Notes: generated from the sequence alone by a model not told the origin. DNA of 64,000 bases from Gambelia wislizenii (GCA_030847615.1 JAUMIR010000004.1:100268001-100332000), one strand, 5' to 3'; counted from the first letter of the stretch, positions 13,501 through 23,166 are shown. Program-made: numbers and translations.

Positions 13501-16500
13501 GGGAACCGATGGGTGTCGGGAAGGCTTGCCAGGCCTCTCCACCGCTTTGGAAGGGGCAGAGGGAACAGGAAGGCAGCAGAAAGGCTTGCCGGGCCTCCCC
13601 ACTGCTTTGGAATGGGCAGGGGGGAACGGGCGGGTGGTGGGAAGGCTTGCCAGGCCTCCCTGCTGCTTTGGAAGGGGTGGGAGGAAACAGGTGGTGGCAG
13701 AAAGGCTTGCCTAGCCTCCCTGCCACTTTGGAAGGGGCGGGGGACGGGGACGGGTAGGCAGCAGTGAGGCTTTCCAGGCCCAACTGCTGTAATCTGCATT
13801 TTTTTCAATTTTGCGGGGGTGCTCCACCCGTAACCCCCGCGAGTTTGAAGGGAGGACTGTACAAACACTGAAAGGAATGACTGACTAATTTTATCAGCAA
13901 ACTGGTACTTACTTGCTCTCTCCTCAGTTCAGCATATGGTAACTGATTCTGGCATCCAAGATGGCAAGCATATTGTTCATCAGACTGAGAAGTATATGCC
14001 TCAGAACAAGCTGTAAAAGAACATACATTCTCTCAGTTCTAAACATCATATCTTTCAAATCAGTAACTAAAGCACATCTGAATACAGGATTCTAATTTAT
14101 AGCATCATATCATCCAGTTATTTTTGGACCCAAGTTCCTGATCCCTATCACTCTAAAGGAACATGTTACTGGAGAGAAAACAAAGATAATATTAAGGTTC
14201 CAACTAGTTTTTAGCATTCAAGAGTCTGTTAAAAAACATATCTGAATAGCAGAAATACTAAAAGGAACAGTTTCCAAATGACGTAAAATCTGTGCCCTGG
14301 AAGATGTGGCTGACTTTATCTTTTAAATCACCCTTATATTCCATTAATTTTTGGTTTTCTTTTGAAAGCTTCCCTCTTAGGTCAGACCCACCTGATGTGT
14401 ACTAGTGACTACAATGCTGGTACTCCTGTATTAGAACCTCGTGCAACATAGCAGCACCCAAAGAGCCATAGCAATCTGATATCTCCCTGGCTGTCCAAGC
14501 CCGTGCTACTTTTGATTTTTATTTGCTTTGCCTTGGATACTTGAGTTCTAAGAACGAAATCTTCTCTATACTCCTCGATGTCTTTGGGCACCAACTTGAC
14601 CCAGAAGCATTCCTCAGAAAGGGGCATCAACTGAGCCAGGAAACCAGCCCCTGCTAATACCTAGAAAACTTTGGAGTTGGGGCAGCAGGGAGCAGCCTTA
14701 ATAGAGGCAACTGGGTGTTTCACCGGCATGTTTGTTCTTTGAAATGGGAGTACAGTATTTTTGCTTGTCTTTATGTGTATATTGGGGAGGCATGGGGGTT
14801 CTTCTGAACCTCATCAGTTTTCTTTCTGTGAAGTTTATATATACTGTATTCTGCTATGCTTTGTTGGGTCACATGCATGTCCTGGCATTTGGGATTCAAA
14901 CTCATTCTCTGCCTGCACCCAATTTCCTGTGCAAGCTACCACATTCTGAACCTTTTTACTTCTCTGTGTTTATTCCATGAAATGAGAATGTTGTTGTACT
15001 ATCTGGAATGAAATTTAATGCGTCTTCATAGTAAAGTTTAATATGATGCAGTTTTGATTGCTGGAAAGACAATAGAGAAGAATTCCCATTGCTTTTAGAT
15101 TCTGCCCCATGGAACTGGGAACACTGAAGCACTGACACAGATGCTGTTTTACTGTAGATTTTATCAAGGGACTAGATGAAAACTGGTCTTCCAATGTTGA
15201 TCACTTCAAGATCATTTTGGTAAATTACTACTTTCAATAAGGAAGAATGCATCCCTGAAATTACACAGAAGGCTGCAAAGGTATGTCATCCCGCAATCTT
15301 GTGATATAGGGCAGGATATAAATATTTAAATAAATAACATTTTAAAATGTGGTTTCAAAACCAGCCAAAGATTGTGTAAATTGCTCACTATACAAATTTG
15401 TCTTTCTTTGATTGTTTTATTGCTTTTGTGATTAGATATTACATAGTTCCTTCCTGTTGTTTCTTTTCCTTTGTAAATGCAAGTGGTCTATGGACTAAAT
15501 TAATTATGTACAAGATAATATTTGGGATTCAAAGTCAACCTCTGCCTTCTTTTCAGTGTATTGGTGAAGTTACTTTCCTTTTGTTAATGGACATGATTGC
15601 AGCCATTCTGTAGTCAAGTCCACAACAGTTTCTCAGATTTTCAAAATTTGCCCATGGGCCCCAAAAGGCTGAGGACCACTTTTACAACCTGAAAAAGATG
15701 CTCACTTGTCTTACCAGAATCACATTCCAACTTGGTTTGATTCAAGTCAATTCCATCATCTGCAAACTGGCAAATGGAGAACAACCTGCAGCCCCTTTGA
15801 CATGCATAGAGCTCTTCTTCCTTAAATACCAACAAGTCAAAATCACTATTTTTTATCATCCTCCTACGACACACTTCCCTAAACAAATTATACCACAAAA
15901 ATATATATGGACAATGTGCTGGATAGTTTCAGCTTCTAAGATGATGTAAACTAAAGTTATGGAGTTGAAGAAAAACATCCCACCTACAGAACATAGAAAA
16001 ATGGAAGCGTATCAGTCTTGAAATATTAAACTCAAACTCAATTAACTACCTCAAGATGCTGAGGAAAGATTCAGTTTTCCATTCCATGGAAGTTTCTTGT
16101 AGTAAGTTTTGGCTCTATCACCAGCAGATGGGTTTTAGAGTCCTTGTTGGCATCATGGCCAAACAGCTGACAGTGATACAGAATGAGTTATTTAGTAAGC
16201 TTTGAAATACTTTTGGCTTTCAAAAGTAGCTTGGTAGTTTGAGTCTGCAAAAACATATGAAGGCTGAGAATGTATAAAGGAAGTGAAATTTCCTCTGTTA
16301 CCAACTTGTTTATACAGTTTTCAGAGTTATTGGTTGCGGGGGCGGGGACGGAGATGGAACATGCCTGTGTACTTCACTTTTCTTCATCCCTTCTACATTA
16401 TGACCCTTGGGAATTCATTTTTCATCAGCCTCACCCAAGAGCAATGCGGAACTGGAGTGCTGGCTCTGGGATAATCTGTGTAGAATTAGATGTTTAGGGG

Positions 16501-19500
16501 TTCTATTCTGCCACTACCTATCTGGGGATACTAGACACCATCAGCAAAATTACTGAGATGCTTCTGTTATAGACCACCTTCTGCAATAAAGCTTATCGTA
16601 TAACAGTAATGTGCATCAGTGCTCAGTACTAAACAAGTCTTGGGGATGCCTAGAACTGGTTTCAGTGTGGAACAGCCATACTTGGATGTATCCAACAAAG
16701 TAGATATCAGTTCACAAAAACAGGTTAGGAGGTATGATTTGAGACTGCTGCTCAACCTCGTGCCCTTTGGTTCCATTCTCATACAATTTCCCTTCTTATT
16801 CATTATCTACATAAAACTGCTGGAGGTTATTGTAAAATATGGAATATGCTACTTTTGTATCACTTTTCCATCAAATGCTAAAGGGGCAGGGGTGATCATA
16901 AATTGTTGGTTAAGACAAGAAAAAGAATGGACATGGTTTAAAAAACTGAAACTTAATTTTGTCAAGATAGAAGTGCTATACCCTGACCGTTATACCAAGC
17001 ACAGGCTAGGGTATTAAAATTTGTCTGGATGAGGCTGCGTTCCATCTCAATGAGCAGGTTTGCATTTGTAGGTGCTTCTGGATCTAGCTTTACTCCCAGA
17101 TAACCAGGCAGCACAGTGGCCAGGAATGACTTTCTTTCCCCCTTGAGGTATGGCCTTCATGTATGCTATATCCTGTATGGAGCTGCAGTTGAAGAATGTT
17201 CAGAAAGTTCACCTGGTACAGAATACAGCTGCTACATCCCTAATGGAGACTTGTTATTGGTACACGTAATTCTAAAATTGTACTATCTGCATTGGCTTTC
17301 AATCTGTTATGGCTTGCAATTCAAAGTTCTGGCTATGATGTTTAAATGACCTTGAACCATGACATCTTAAGTACTGTACCATGTCCCATTCATTGTCCCA
17401 GGTCATGGGCCAAGAACCTGTTCTGCACTAGGAAGAGTTTGAAACTCAGTGGCAGTGCAGATGTGCTGCATCGGAAAGTTCCCAGGTTCAATCTTTGGCA
17501 TTTCCAGCTGGGATAGGAAAGACTCCTCTCAGAAATCTTGGGCAGCTACTACTAATCAGTACAGACAATACTGAACCACATGGACCAGTTATCTGACTTT
17601 GTTTAAGGCAGGGTTTTTTTTACCCCCCCCCTTTCTGAAATAAGACTGGTGGGTATGTAGCTTGTTCAGCCACAGTGCCCAACCATTGGAGCTCACACTC
17701 CCCTAGAAAGTTTGCTTTTTTGGTTTTTGCTTCCCAGCAGGGTATAGATATTCTCTCATACTGGAAAAATGGGATACCTTCATCTACAGGGCAGAAACAT
17801 TTAAAAACAGATACATTTATCTTGTCCCCCTTAATGTTCTTTGGAAAGGAGAAAGTCAAGAACACCTTCAACTAAGACAGTGTTTTTTAACCTGTGGTCC
17901 AGGGACCACCAGGGGTCTGAGATGTCCTCACAGGAAGTCCGCAAAGACATGAAGGCTGCTCAGCCCACCTCCTCCCCGTAATGGAGTGGACACATGACAG
18001 GAGACAAGGCGAAGGCTTGCTGGCTTGGCTTGCGCATTGCCATTCAATCTGCTCCAGCCACAAACTTGTGGGAAGAAGCAGAAGAAAAGTCTTCCCTCCC
18101 TCTCCAGTGCTTCTGAGGGAAGGTTTAATGGATGGTGTAACTGTATTATTATTATTATGGTTATTATTGAGCAAGCAGGGATCACCAGCATTGAGGCCAT
18201 GATATTGAGAACACGGCTGCACTGGGCAGGGCATGTTTCTAGGATGGAGAACCATCGCCTCCCCAAAATAGTATTCCATGGTAGACTCGCCATGGGTCAG
18301 CGTAAGGGGAGGGGCGCTCCAAAAAAGCGATACAAGGATTCCCTGAAACAACATCTCAGGCTCGGCCAAACTGATCACCAACAATGGTCCGCCCTGGCCT
18401 CACATTGGGAGGCATGGAGATGCACTATCCACAATGCTGCAGCCTTATTTGAGAGCTCACGCCGAACAAGTCTTGAAGAGAAACGACAACGCAGAAAGAA
18501 TCACAACCCGGAATCATCACCCAAGGAGACCTTCTGCTGTGCTTTCTGCAACTGGACTTTGGATTGGCCTTTTTAGTCATCAGCGCGCTTGCAGTAGGCG
18601 CAGGATGAGTCCTTCCTGAATCTTTGTTTGCGAAGAAAAGCCAGAGAGAGAGATTTTTATTATTAGTTATTATTCTAAGTTCAGTGGTTCTTAACCTGTG
18701 GTCCAGGGATCTCCAGGGATCCCCAATGTCCTTAGAGGGGATCTTGCAACTGCAACCCCCAAAACTCCGCTCAGACTGCAGTTCAAATATGACTTCAGTA
18801 CACGGTGTCAGTATGTACTTTAAGATGTTAAGCTTGACATATTAGACACTGGAGTCCTTTGGTAACGTGCCACACATCATTGATAGGAAAATGGTAAATA
18901 TGATTTGAGAAGTTGCTTTCTCTAGAGCAGTGGTTCTTAACCTGGGGTCTGGTTAACAGGGGATCTGCAAAGGCTTGAAAGCTGCTTGGCCCACCTCCTG
19001 CCTGCAGCAGAGTGGCCAAGTGACAGGAGCCAAGGCAAAGGCTGGCTTGGCCTGTGCATTGCCGTTCAATCCACTCCAGCCACAAACTTACAGGAAGAAC
19101 CAGGAGAAAAAAGTCTTCCCCTCCAGTGCCTCTGAGGGAAGGTTTCATGGATGGTGTATTATTATTAGGTATTATTATTCTCATTATTATTATTATTATT
19201 ATGGTTTTAAATCTTGAGTTTAAGTCTTGGGGATCCGCAGCAACAAAAGATATTTAAAGGGGGTGCCTGGTAAAGAAAAGGGGAAGAGCCACTGCATTCC
19301 TTGATCCCTATTACCTTGGGGTAAGTATGGAGCGGGTAGGTGTTTTGGCAGGTCCGCTGGCACGAAGCGGTATTTCCCAGCGCCGGCTCAAAAGCCTCCG
19401 AAAGAGAGTAAGGCGCGGGCTCCACATCAGCCCCCCAAGCCGTCTCAGCCCCCAGAGAGACGAAGAGGAGGAGGAGGAAGAAGAAGAAGAAGGACCCCGA

Positions 19501-19530
19501 CCCGGAGCAGCTCGGCCGTGCCCCCGCCAT
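10380..19530 (-). CDS. TMEM59: Transmembrane protein 59, complete 8-exon gene
   Basis: TMEM59 is a type I membrane protein of Golgi, endosomes and lysosomes. It is reported to modulate glycosylation and trafficking of cell-surface proteins and to promote ATG16L1-dependent LC3 labelling of endosomes. The coding exons, in transcript order, are 19530-19315, 15820-15715, 14010-13913, 13058-12906, 12682-12601, 12446-12362, 11453-11345 and 10532-10380. They join in frame to 333 codons, ten more than human. All introns are GT-AG. Layout: signal peptide 1-34; luminal cysteine-rich region about 50-135; conserved luminal block 141-191; acidic linker 192-246; transmembrane helix about 251-272; cytosolic tail 284-333. 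N99 (NQT) matches a conserved glycosylation sequon. The order with LDLRAD1 and TCEANC2 is as in mammals. No frameshift or lost splice site was seen, so the gene looks functional. Confidence 0.96.
11345..11453 (-). CDS. TMEM59: TMEM59 exon 7, transmembrane helix
   Basis: Residues 247-283. It encodes INSGWILTTTLLLSVLVLLW and ICCATVTTAVEQYVPSE. The hydrophobic stretch 251-272 is the single membrane span, followed by the start of the cytosolic tail. Acceptor GTTGCAG, donor GTAACT. Confidence 0.96.
12362..12446 (-). CDS. TMEM59: TMEM59 exon 6
   Basis: Residues 219-246 plus two bases. It encodes LDLQPGGPQTHKGFFDEDEN and DGFFKCIS, an acidic linker corresponding to human RNFLEDGESDGFLRCLS. Acceptor TTTTTCAG, donor GTATGT. 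Confidence 0.92.
12601..12682 (-). CDS. TMEM59: TMEM59 exon 5
   Basis: Residues 192-218 plus one base. It encodes SKPEVQYVQSSDQENLDLKE and SSLSKTS, a low-complexity luminal linker that is less conserved than its neighbours. Acceptor AATTCCAG, donor GTAAGT. Confidence 0.93.
12906..13058 (-). CDS. TMEM59: TMEM59 exon 4
   Basis: Residues 141-191, exactly 51 codons with phase 0 at both ends. The block LMSLMPRMHLLFPLTLVRSF and FITSSWTFYLQADDGKILIF is the most conserved part of the luminal domain. Acceptor TGTTTTCAG, donor GTACTT. Confidence 0.96.
13180..13859. mobile_element. Mariner-like MITE filling TMEM59 intron 3
   Basis: Starts CAGTCGTCCCTTCCAATTTG and ends with the inverse of CAGTCCTCCCTTCAAACTCG. 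TA lies on both sides (13178-13179 and 13860-13861), as expected for a Tc1/mariner (Tigger-like) insertion. It makes up 680 of the 854 bases of TMEM59 intron 3. A GC-rich minisatellite occupies its middle. It carries no transposase. Confidence 0.8.
13401..13766. repeat. GC-rich minisatellite, about 60-bp unit, six copies
   Basis: Six consecutive units begin AAGGCTTGCCAGGCCTCCC (with small changes) at about 13401, 13461, 13520, 13580, 13641 and 13701. A degenerate seventh follows at 13767-13790. Each unit continues CTTTGGAAGGGGCGGGGG. Because the unit is near 60 bp, several frames stay open on both strands, giving spurious proteins of up to 186 residues. Confidence 0.93.
13913..14010 (-). CDS. 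TMEM59: TMEM59 exon 3
   Basis: Residues 108-140. It encodes ACSEAYTSQSDEQYACHLGC and QNQLPYAELRREQ, matching the human cysteine motif. Acceptor TTTTACAG, donor GTAAGT. Confidence 0.95.
14011..15714 (-). other. TMEM59 intron 2
   Basis: No exon of a known gene. On the minus strand, 14409-14640 holds an open, codon-like stretch (SEECFWVKLVPKDIEEYRED and onward) that I do not recognise. It could be the remnant of a mobile element or pseudogene. A short L2-like tail (GGGCAGGATATAAATA) lies at about 15308-15335. Confidence 0.35.
15715..15820 (-). CDS. TMEM59: TMEM59 exon 2
   Basis: Residues 73-107 plus one base of codon 108. It encodes EEELYACQRGCRLFSICQF and the DDGIDLNQTKLEC motif, nearly identical to the human protein. 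Acceptor ATTTAAG, donor GTAAGA. The NQT at residue 99 is the likely N-glycan site. Confidence 0.96.
17030..17350 (+). mobile_element. L2/CR1-like LINE fragment
   Basis: Decayed reverse-transcriptase C-terminal region. Interrupted translations resemble the family signature of an HWLSICYGLQFKVLAMMFK type (canonical: HWLPI..R..FK.L...K). This is the same protein region found in better condition at 49530-49990. It lies in TMEM59 intron 1. Confidence 0.55.
17882..18171. mobile_element. hAT (Buster/SPIN-like) MITE, left part
   Basis: Begins CAGTGTTTTTTAACCTGTGG and contains the family's interior (CTCCAGCCACAAACTTGTGG; TGAGGGAAGGTTTAATGGAT) down to an ATT-rich microsatellite. There it breaks off into a LINE fragment at about 18172. 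It belongs to the family seen complete at 24372-24752. Confidence 0.7.
18168..18650 (+). mobile_element. Non-LTR retrotransposon ORF2 C-terminal fragment
   Basis: An open frame encodes IEQAGITSIEAMILRTRLHW and AGHVSRMENHRLPK, then RGAPKKRYKDSLKQHLR, then a C-terminal Cys motif (FCNWT; intact as FCNRTC in the sister copy). This is the conserved end of a LINE reverse transcriptase protein, with a zinc-finger-like tail. Related copies occur at 47024-47442 (minus) and 47506-47993 (plus). All three end at the same place, just after GAAAAGCCAGAGAGAG. The clade (RTE or I-like) is not certain. Confidence 0.75.
18682..18736. mobile_element. Truncated hAT MITE 5' end
   Basis: Only the first 55 bp of the CAGTGGTTCTTAACCTGTGG family, joined at 18737 to sequence that is duplicated at 24190. 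Confidence 0.6.
18928..19294. mobile_element. hAT (Buster/SPIN-like) MITE
   Basis: Starts CAGTGGTTCTTAACCTGGGG and ends AAGAGCCACTG. The interior matches the copy at 24372-24752, with an (ATT)n microsatellite at about 19157-19202. The left flank is CTCTAGAG, identical to the left flank of the 24372 copy, but the right flank does not match it. The end lies only 20 bp from TMEM59 exon 1. Confidence 0.8.
19315..19530 (-). CDS. TMEM59: TMEM59 exon 1, signal peptide
   Basis: Codes residues 1-72, phase 0 exit with donor GTAATA. The ATG at 19528-19530 is followed by GCG, a good start context. The signal peptide core is SFFFFFLLLLFVSL, written by ten TTC/CTC triplets (19462-19493), so its length may vary between alleles. 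The conserved EAFEPALGNTASCQRTC and YPLHTYPK end the exon. Confidence 0.95.
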
Positions 19531-19665
19531 TTTGTTGCCAGCCGAAGCCAGACAGTTGTTTATTTTTGCTCACCGCCCTCCTCGCGCTTCCTGTTTCCGG
19601 TGCCTACCGAACAGGCCCATAGACTTAAGTATAGAATCACACAGACAAGTGACAAGCGGGTTCCT
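19505..19665 (-). promoter_or_regulatory. TMEM59: TMEM59 promoter / 5' UTR region
   Basis: CpG-rich sequence directly upstream of the TMEM59 ATG. On the minus strand it contains ETS-type sites ACCGGAAAC and CAGGAAGCG (about 19583-19602). There is no TATA box. This is typical of a housekeeping promoter. The transcription start was not determined. Confidence 0.6.
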
Positions 19666-19782
19666 TGACAACCTCTCCCTTGTTTGTTTTTTTTATTTCA
19701 CTCCACAGAAAATTCTTGATTTTTGCAGCAAAACTCTGTGTGTGTGTTTTCCCCCTTCCAGTCATCAATAACATTTTTATTT

Positions 19783-19965
19783 CTACCCGGCTTGTGGGGG
19801 CAATTCGCTAACACAGATGGGAAGCTGCTTAATGCAGTGTAGATGTGTAAACTGCTATCTCTTAAAACAATTTGTAAGCTCCTCTGATAGCCTTGTGGCT
19901 GAAGAGCGGGGTATACATAAATAAATAACTAAATAAAAAATAAATTAAAAAACTACAAAGAGCAA
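19783..19965 (+). mobile_element. SINE 3' half with (ATAAA) tail
   Basis: Matches the second half of the SINE at 20491-20772: CCCGGCTTGTGGGGGCAATT, then GCTGAAGAGCGGGGTATA followed by ATAAATAAATAACTAAAT. It is 5'-truncated, as is usual after target-primed reverse transcription. Confidence 0.7.
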
Positions 19966-20490
19966 TGATTTTTTTAAAGACTAGTTTCATTTCAGCTTGG
20001 CTTCTGTTACCCTAGGAAAAGCGCAGGCTAAGGAATTTTAAACAAAATACTGAAAATATCTCTTGAAAAAGCAGTATTTTTTGAAGCCAAGGTTCTGGCC
20101 AGTACATTAACCAGTAAAATACCAAATGTATGTTAATTTTTGTAGGGCAGCCTAAGTTAAAGTTAAAGATTGTGTTTTTTAAGACCCTGCTGAGCCTCAC
20201 CAGCACCAAAGAGACAGTAATGAGGAAAATGCGCCCCTCCTAACTGAATTCATTTCTTATTTCATGTAGCAAATGTGGTAATTAAATAATAGGCAATGGG
20301 CATACTGTTGAATGAGATATACCCTCTGGGAAGCTAGCGGGAAGTCTTTTTAATGTATGTATGTTATAGGTTGTTTGGATGTTTAGTTATATTTAAAATA
20401 TATGGTAACTAATTTTGTTTGTTAAGTGGTATGTAGTACTGTTTAAGATAAATCGCTTAAGATAAATTGTTTAGGATAAAATGTATTTTT

Positions 20491-20772
20491 ACCAGGGCAG
20501 TGGTTAAATGCCAGTACTGCAAGCCACCACGTCGCAAGTTCGATTCCAGCTGGCTCCAAGGTTCACTCAGCCTTCCATCCTTTCGTAGGTCGGTAAATTG
20601 AGTACCCAGCTTGTGGGGGGCAATTAGCTAACACACATTGGAAACTGTTTAATGCAGTTAGATGTGTAAATAGCTATTGCTTAAAACAATTTGTAAGCCG
20701 CTCTGATAGCCTTGTGGCTGAAGAGCGGGGTATAAATAAAAAAATAAAAAAATAAAAAAAAATTATTTTGGG
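20491..20772 (+). mobile_element. tRNA-derived SINE
   Basis: A tRNA-like head with a B-box-like GTTCGATTCC near 20538 is followed by a unique body (AGTACCCAGCTTGTGGGG). The tail CTGAAGAGCGGGGTATAAAT continues into (AAATA)n. It is present in two copies within 1 kb. It is not a functional tRNA gene, since no intact cloverleaf is present. Confidence 0.7.
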
Positions 20773-21162
20773 GAGGAGTGTTATTTATGCTTTGAACAGG
20801 TATATTTTGTTAGATAAGTTGTGTCTTGTCTTGAATTGTTGTATAATATAAATGTTTATTAAGTGTTGATCATTTTTTTCCAAAAAAAAAAAAAGGACAA
20901 GAAATGTGGTTTTTAAAATGGGTTTTAAACGATTCAGAATGCCATGAGCGCGAAAGTCAATGCAATATAAGGCTTCTGGGTGCAAATGGGGATCCAGGGT
21001 GGGAGGGAATCTTGAAGGACAGTTGAACTGACAGACTTAAAAAAAAAATTAAAGGTTTTTAGCAAATTGAAATAAGTCTCACTGCAAGCTTGCAAAATGA
21101 GTACCATGTAATTCGAAACAGTTCTTAGGCTGCAATCCTAGATACAAAAAACTTAATGGGTC

Positions 21163-21398
21163 TTTGTTATTGGTGTTATTTGCCTTTGTTTCTGACTTAG
21201 GGTGACCATAAGGTCACAAGGTTTTCTTGGCAAGATTTGTTCAAAGGGGGATTTGCTTTTACCTTCCTCTGAGGCTGAGAGAGTGTGACTTGCCCAAGGT
21301 CACCCAGAGGGTTTCCATGGCTGAGCAGGGATTTGAACCGTGGCCTTCAGAGTCATCCAACACTCAAACTACTACACCACAGTAGTGCTTTCAATGGG
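21163..21398 (-). mobile_element. tRNA-derived SINE with BovB-like tail
   Basis: Reverse orientation. The head ends in GTAGTAGTTTGAGTG-type sequence near 21380, and the B-box region GGTTCAAATCCCTG lies near 21335. The body is CCAGTGGGTTTCCATGGC-like, and the tail CACCCTAAGTCAGAAAC is near 21200. This family occurs about nine times in the window and shares its 3' end with the BovB-type LINE at 50200-50697. Confidence 0.75.
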
Positions 21399-21423
21399 GC
21401 TTACTTCTGAGTACTCTTTTATC

Positions 21424-21612
21424 ACACTACACTTTAACTGCTCTGGCTGCCACCTGTGGATTTATGGACTTTGTAGTTTAGTGAGGCCTAAGAGCTTTCA
21501 GGCTGAGAATGCTCAATGCCCCTCCCTAAACTGCAAATCCCAGTATTCCATAGGAGGCAGCCAGAGCAGTTAAAGTGCAATAATAGTGTTATAAGAGTGT
21601 AGTCAGTGGCCT
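21424..21612. mobile_element. Palindromic long-TIR MITE, CCCTTTCACA family
   Basis: Left arm ACACTACACTTTAACTGCTC and right arm GAGCAGTTAAAGTGCAATAA are inverted. Between them lie GACTTTGTAGTTTAG and CTAAACTGCAAATCCCAG. Same family as 4159-4450. Confidence 0.68.
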
Positions 21613-21904
21613 ATTTCCAACATGGAAATACCGCCATGGGGTGCCTGAACAGGAAAGGAGAATTTTGAAATGCTTTCTACAATAAAGTCCTAACTGAGAG
21701 GAACACAAATACCTTCTTTTCCCCCATTACCTCTTTATTTTTAGATTATTTTTTAAATCTTGGGTGTTCTATGGGCAACTCTCACTTTCAACTGTACAAG
21801 AGAAACAATAGCTAGGGAAAGTAAGAAACTGAGGTCTCTAAGGAAACCTGGAAGGTTCCGTCTTTATTCAGGAGGGTTACTTTACATATTACTTATCTCT
21901 ACGA

Positions 21905-22033
21905 TCCATCTAGTGGGCGGTGATTGGAAAAGAAGACGTCATTACCGTCCGGAACACTGTGCGCCGCAAGGCTTATTGGGAAATGTAGTCAGAGAGGGAA
22001 GACGGGGAGCCGCCGTCCCGGAAATCGTCTCAG
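21905..22033 (+). promoter_or_regulatory. TCEANC2: TCEANC2 promoter and non-coding exon 1
   Basis: A CpG-rich island ends in a strong splice donor CTCAG|GTAAGA at 22033/22034. The nearest acceptor in the gene is the one at 23743, so this is most likely the untranslated first exon and core promoter. Visible motifs are an inverted CCAAT box (GATTGG at 21922-21927), a CRE-like GACGTCAT (21935-21942), GGGAAATGTAGT (21978-21989, the inverse of the ACTACANTTCCC site bound by ZNF143/THAP11), and an ETS-type CCCGGAAAT (22017-22025). There is no TATA box. The start point is inferred. Confidence 0.6.
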
Positions 22034-22555
22034 GTAAGACCCACCATCACCCGCTTAGTGTGAGAAGACTATCAAACTCTTTCATTGTCGCCCCTCTTTT
22101 CCCTACCCTTAAGTAACACTCGGCCAAGGGGTATATATGGGAGACCCTCCCTCCAGGGCTGGGACTTATCCTGCCTTTAACTGGAACAGGTAGCATTTCA
22201 ACAGGTACAGCCTCAGTTGCTTTTGTTGTTGGTTGTGGTTGCTCAAAAATATCTTTTATTGCAGGTGTGTGTGTTGATAAATTGCAGGTGTGCGTGTTTG
22301 ATAAATGCTACATTTTTTAATGTGATAATTCATTTAATTGTGGTGTGTTTTTTTGTTTTTACAGTTCGTTTTTCTGTTTTAATCTGCCTTTTAAGCTGCT
22401 CCCAGATGCACTGGAAGACAGGCAGGATCTAAATAAAAGATTTATTTCTAGTCTGCCTTTTCCCAGAAGTTGGACTGAAGGCAGCTTGCAAAAATGGAAA
22501 AGGATACAGAGGAAAGCACACATGAATTTACAACTGGTTATGATTGAAAAGAGGA

Positions 22556-22748
22556 GCTAGTGTGGCATAGTGGTTTGAATGTTGGTCTATGACTGGAGAC
22601 CCAGTTCAAATCCCTGCTTGGCCATGAAAGCCCACTGGGTGACCTTGGGCACATCACACACTCTCAGCCTCAGAAAACCCCATGATAAGTTCTCTTTACA
22701 GTTGCCATAAGTCAGAAATGACTTGAAGATACACAACAACAACGATGA
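22556..22748 (+). mobile_element. tRNA-derived SINE with BovB-like tail
   Basis: Near full-length: head GCTAGTGTGGCATAGTGGTT, B-box AGTTCAAATCC, body CCACTGGGTGACCTTGGGC, tail GCCATAAGTCAGAAATGACT followed by ACAACAACAA. It lies in TCEANC2 intron 1. Confidence 0.82.
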
Positions 22749-22844
22749 TGATTGAAAAGACTACACTGTTTAGATTTCTAGCTGTCACAAAGCTGTTAAA
22801 GAGGGATGACTGTTGAAACCACAGGAAAAGAAACTGGTAACCTT

Positions 22845-23166
22845 TATTCTTATTGTTGTCATGTGCCTTCAAGTCATTTCTGACTTATGGCAATTCTAGG
22901 GCTGTAGCATCACCAAAGTTGGAGTCACCCCTCTCCCTGACAATGTCACCTGGTGCAGTTTGGCCTCTCCACACCCCTCTGGTGCCACCACTGTCCTAAA
23001 GCAACCCTATCATAGGGTTTTCTTGCCTTCTTCTGAGGCTGGGAGAGTGTAGTTTGCCCAAGGTATAGTGGTATGAGTGCGTTTCCGTGGCAGGGCGGGG
23101 ATCCGAACCCTGGTCTTCAGAGTTATAGTCCAATGCTCAAACCACTGCAACACACGGGTTCTCACC
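22845..23166 (-). mobile_element. tRNA-derived SINE with internal extra sequence
   Basis: Reverse-orientation copy: the tail CTTCAAGTCATTTCTGACTT is at about 22870 and the head region ends at about 23160. About 85 bases (22912-22998, GTAGCATCACCAAAGTTGGA and onward) interrupt the normal body and are not seen in other copies here. Confidence 0.68.

Noticed and set aside
13197..13868. Long overlapping open frames on both strands (up to 186 residues)
   Set aside because: They are produced by a GC-rich minisatellite whose unit is close to 60 bp, a multiple of three. No start context, no homology, and the whole lies in a TMEM59 intron inside a mariner-like element.
18025..18576. 183-residue open frame with conserved-looking protein (AGHVSRMENHRLPK, KKRYKDSLKQH)
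   Set aside because: It is the C-terminus of a non-LTR retrotransposon, present three times in the window, with its N-terminal part coming from a hAT MITE. Not a host gene.
22556..22640. tRNA genes (B-box motifs in several places)
   Set aside because: The tRNA-like heads belong to dispersed SINEs and lack an intact cloverleaf.
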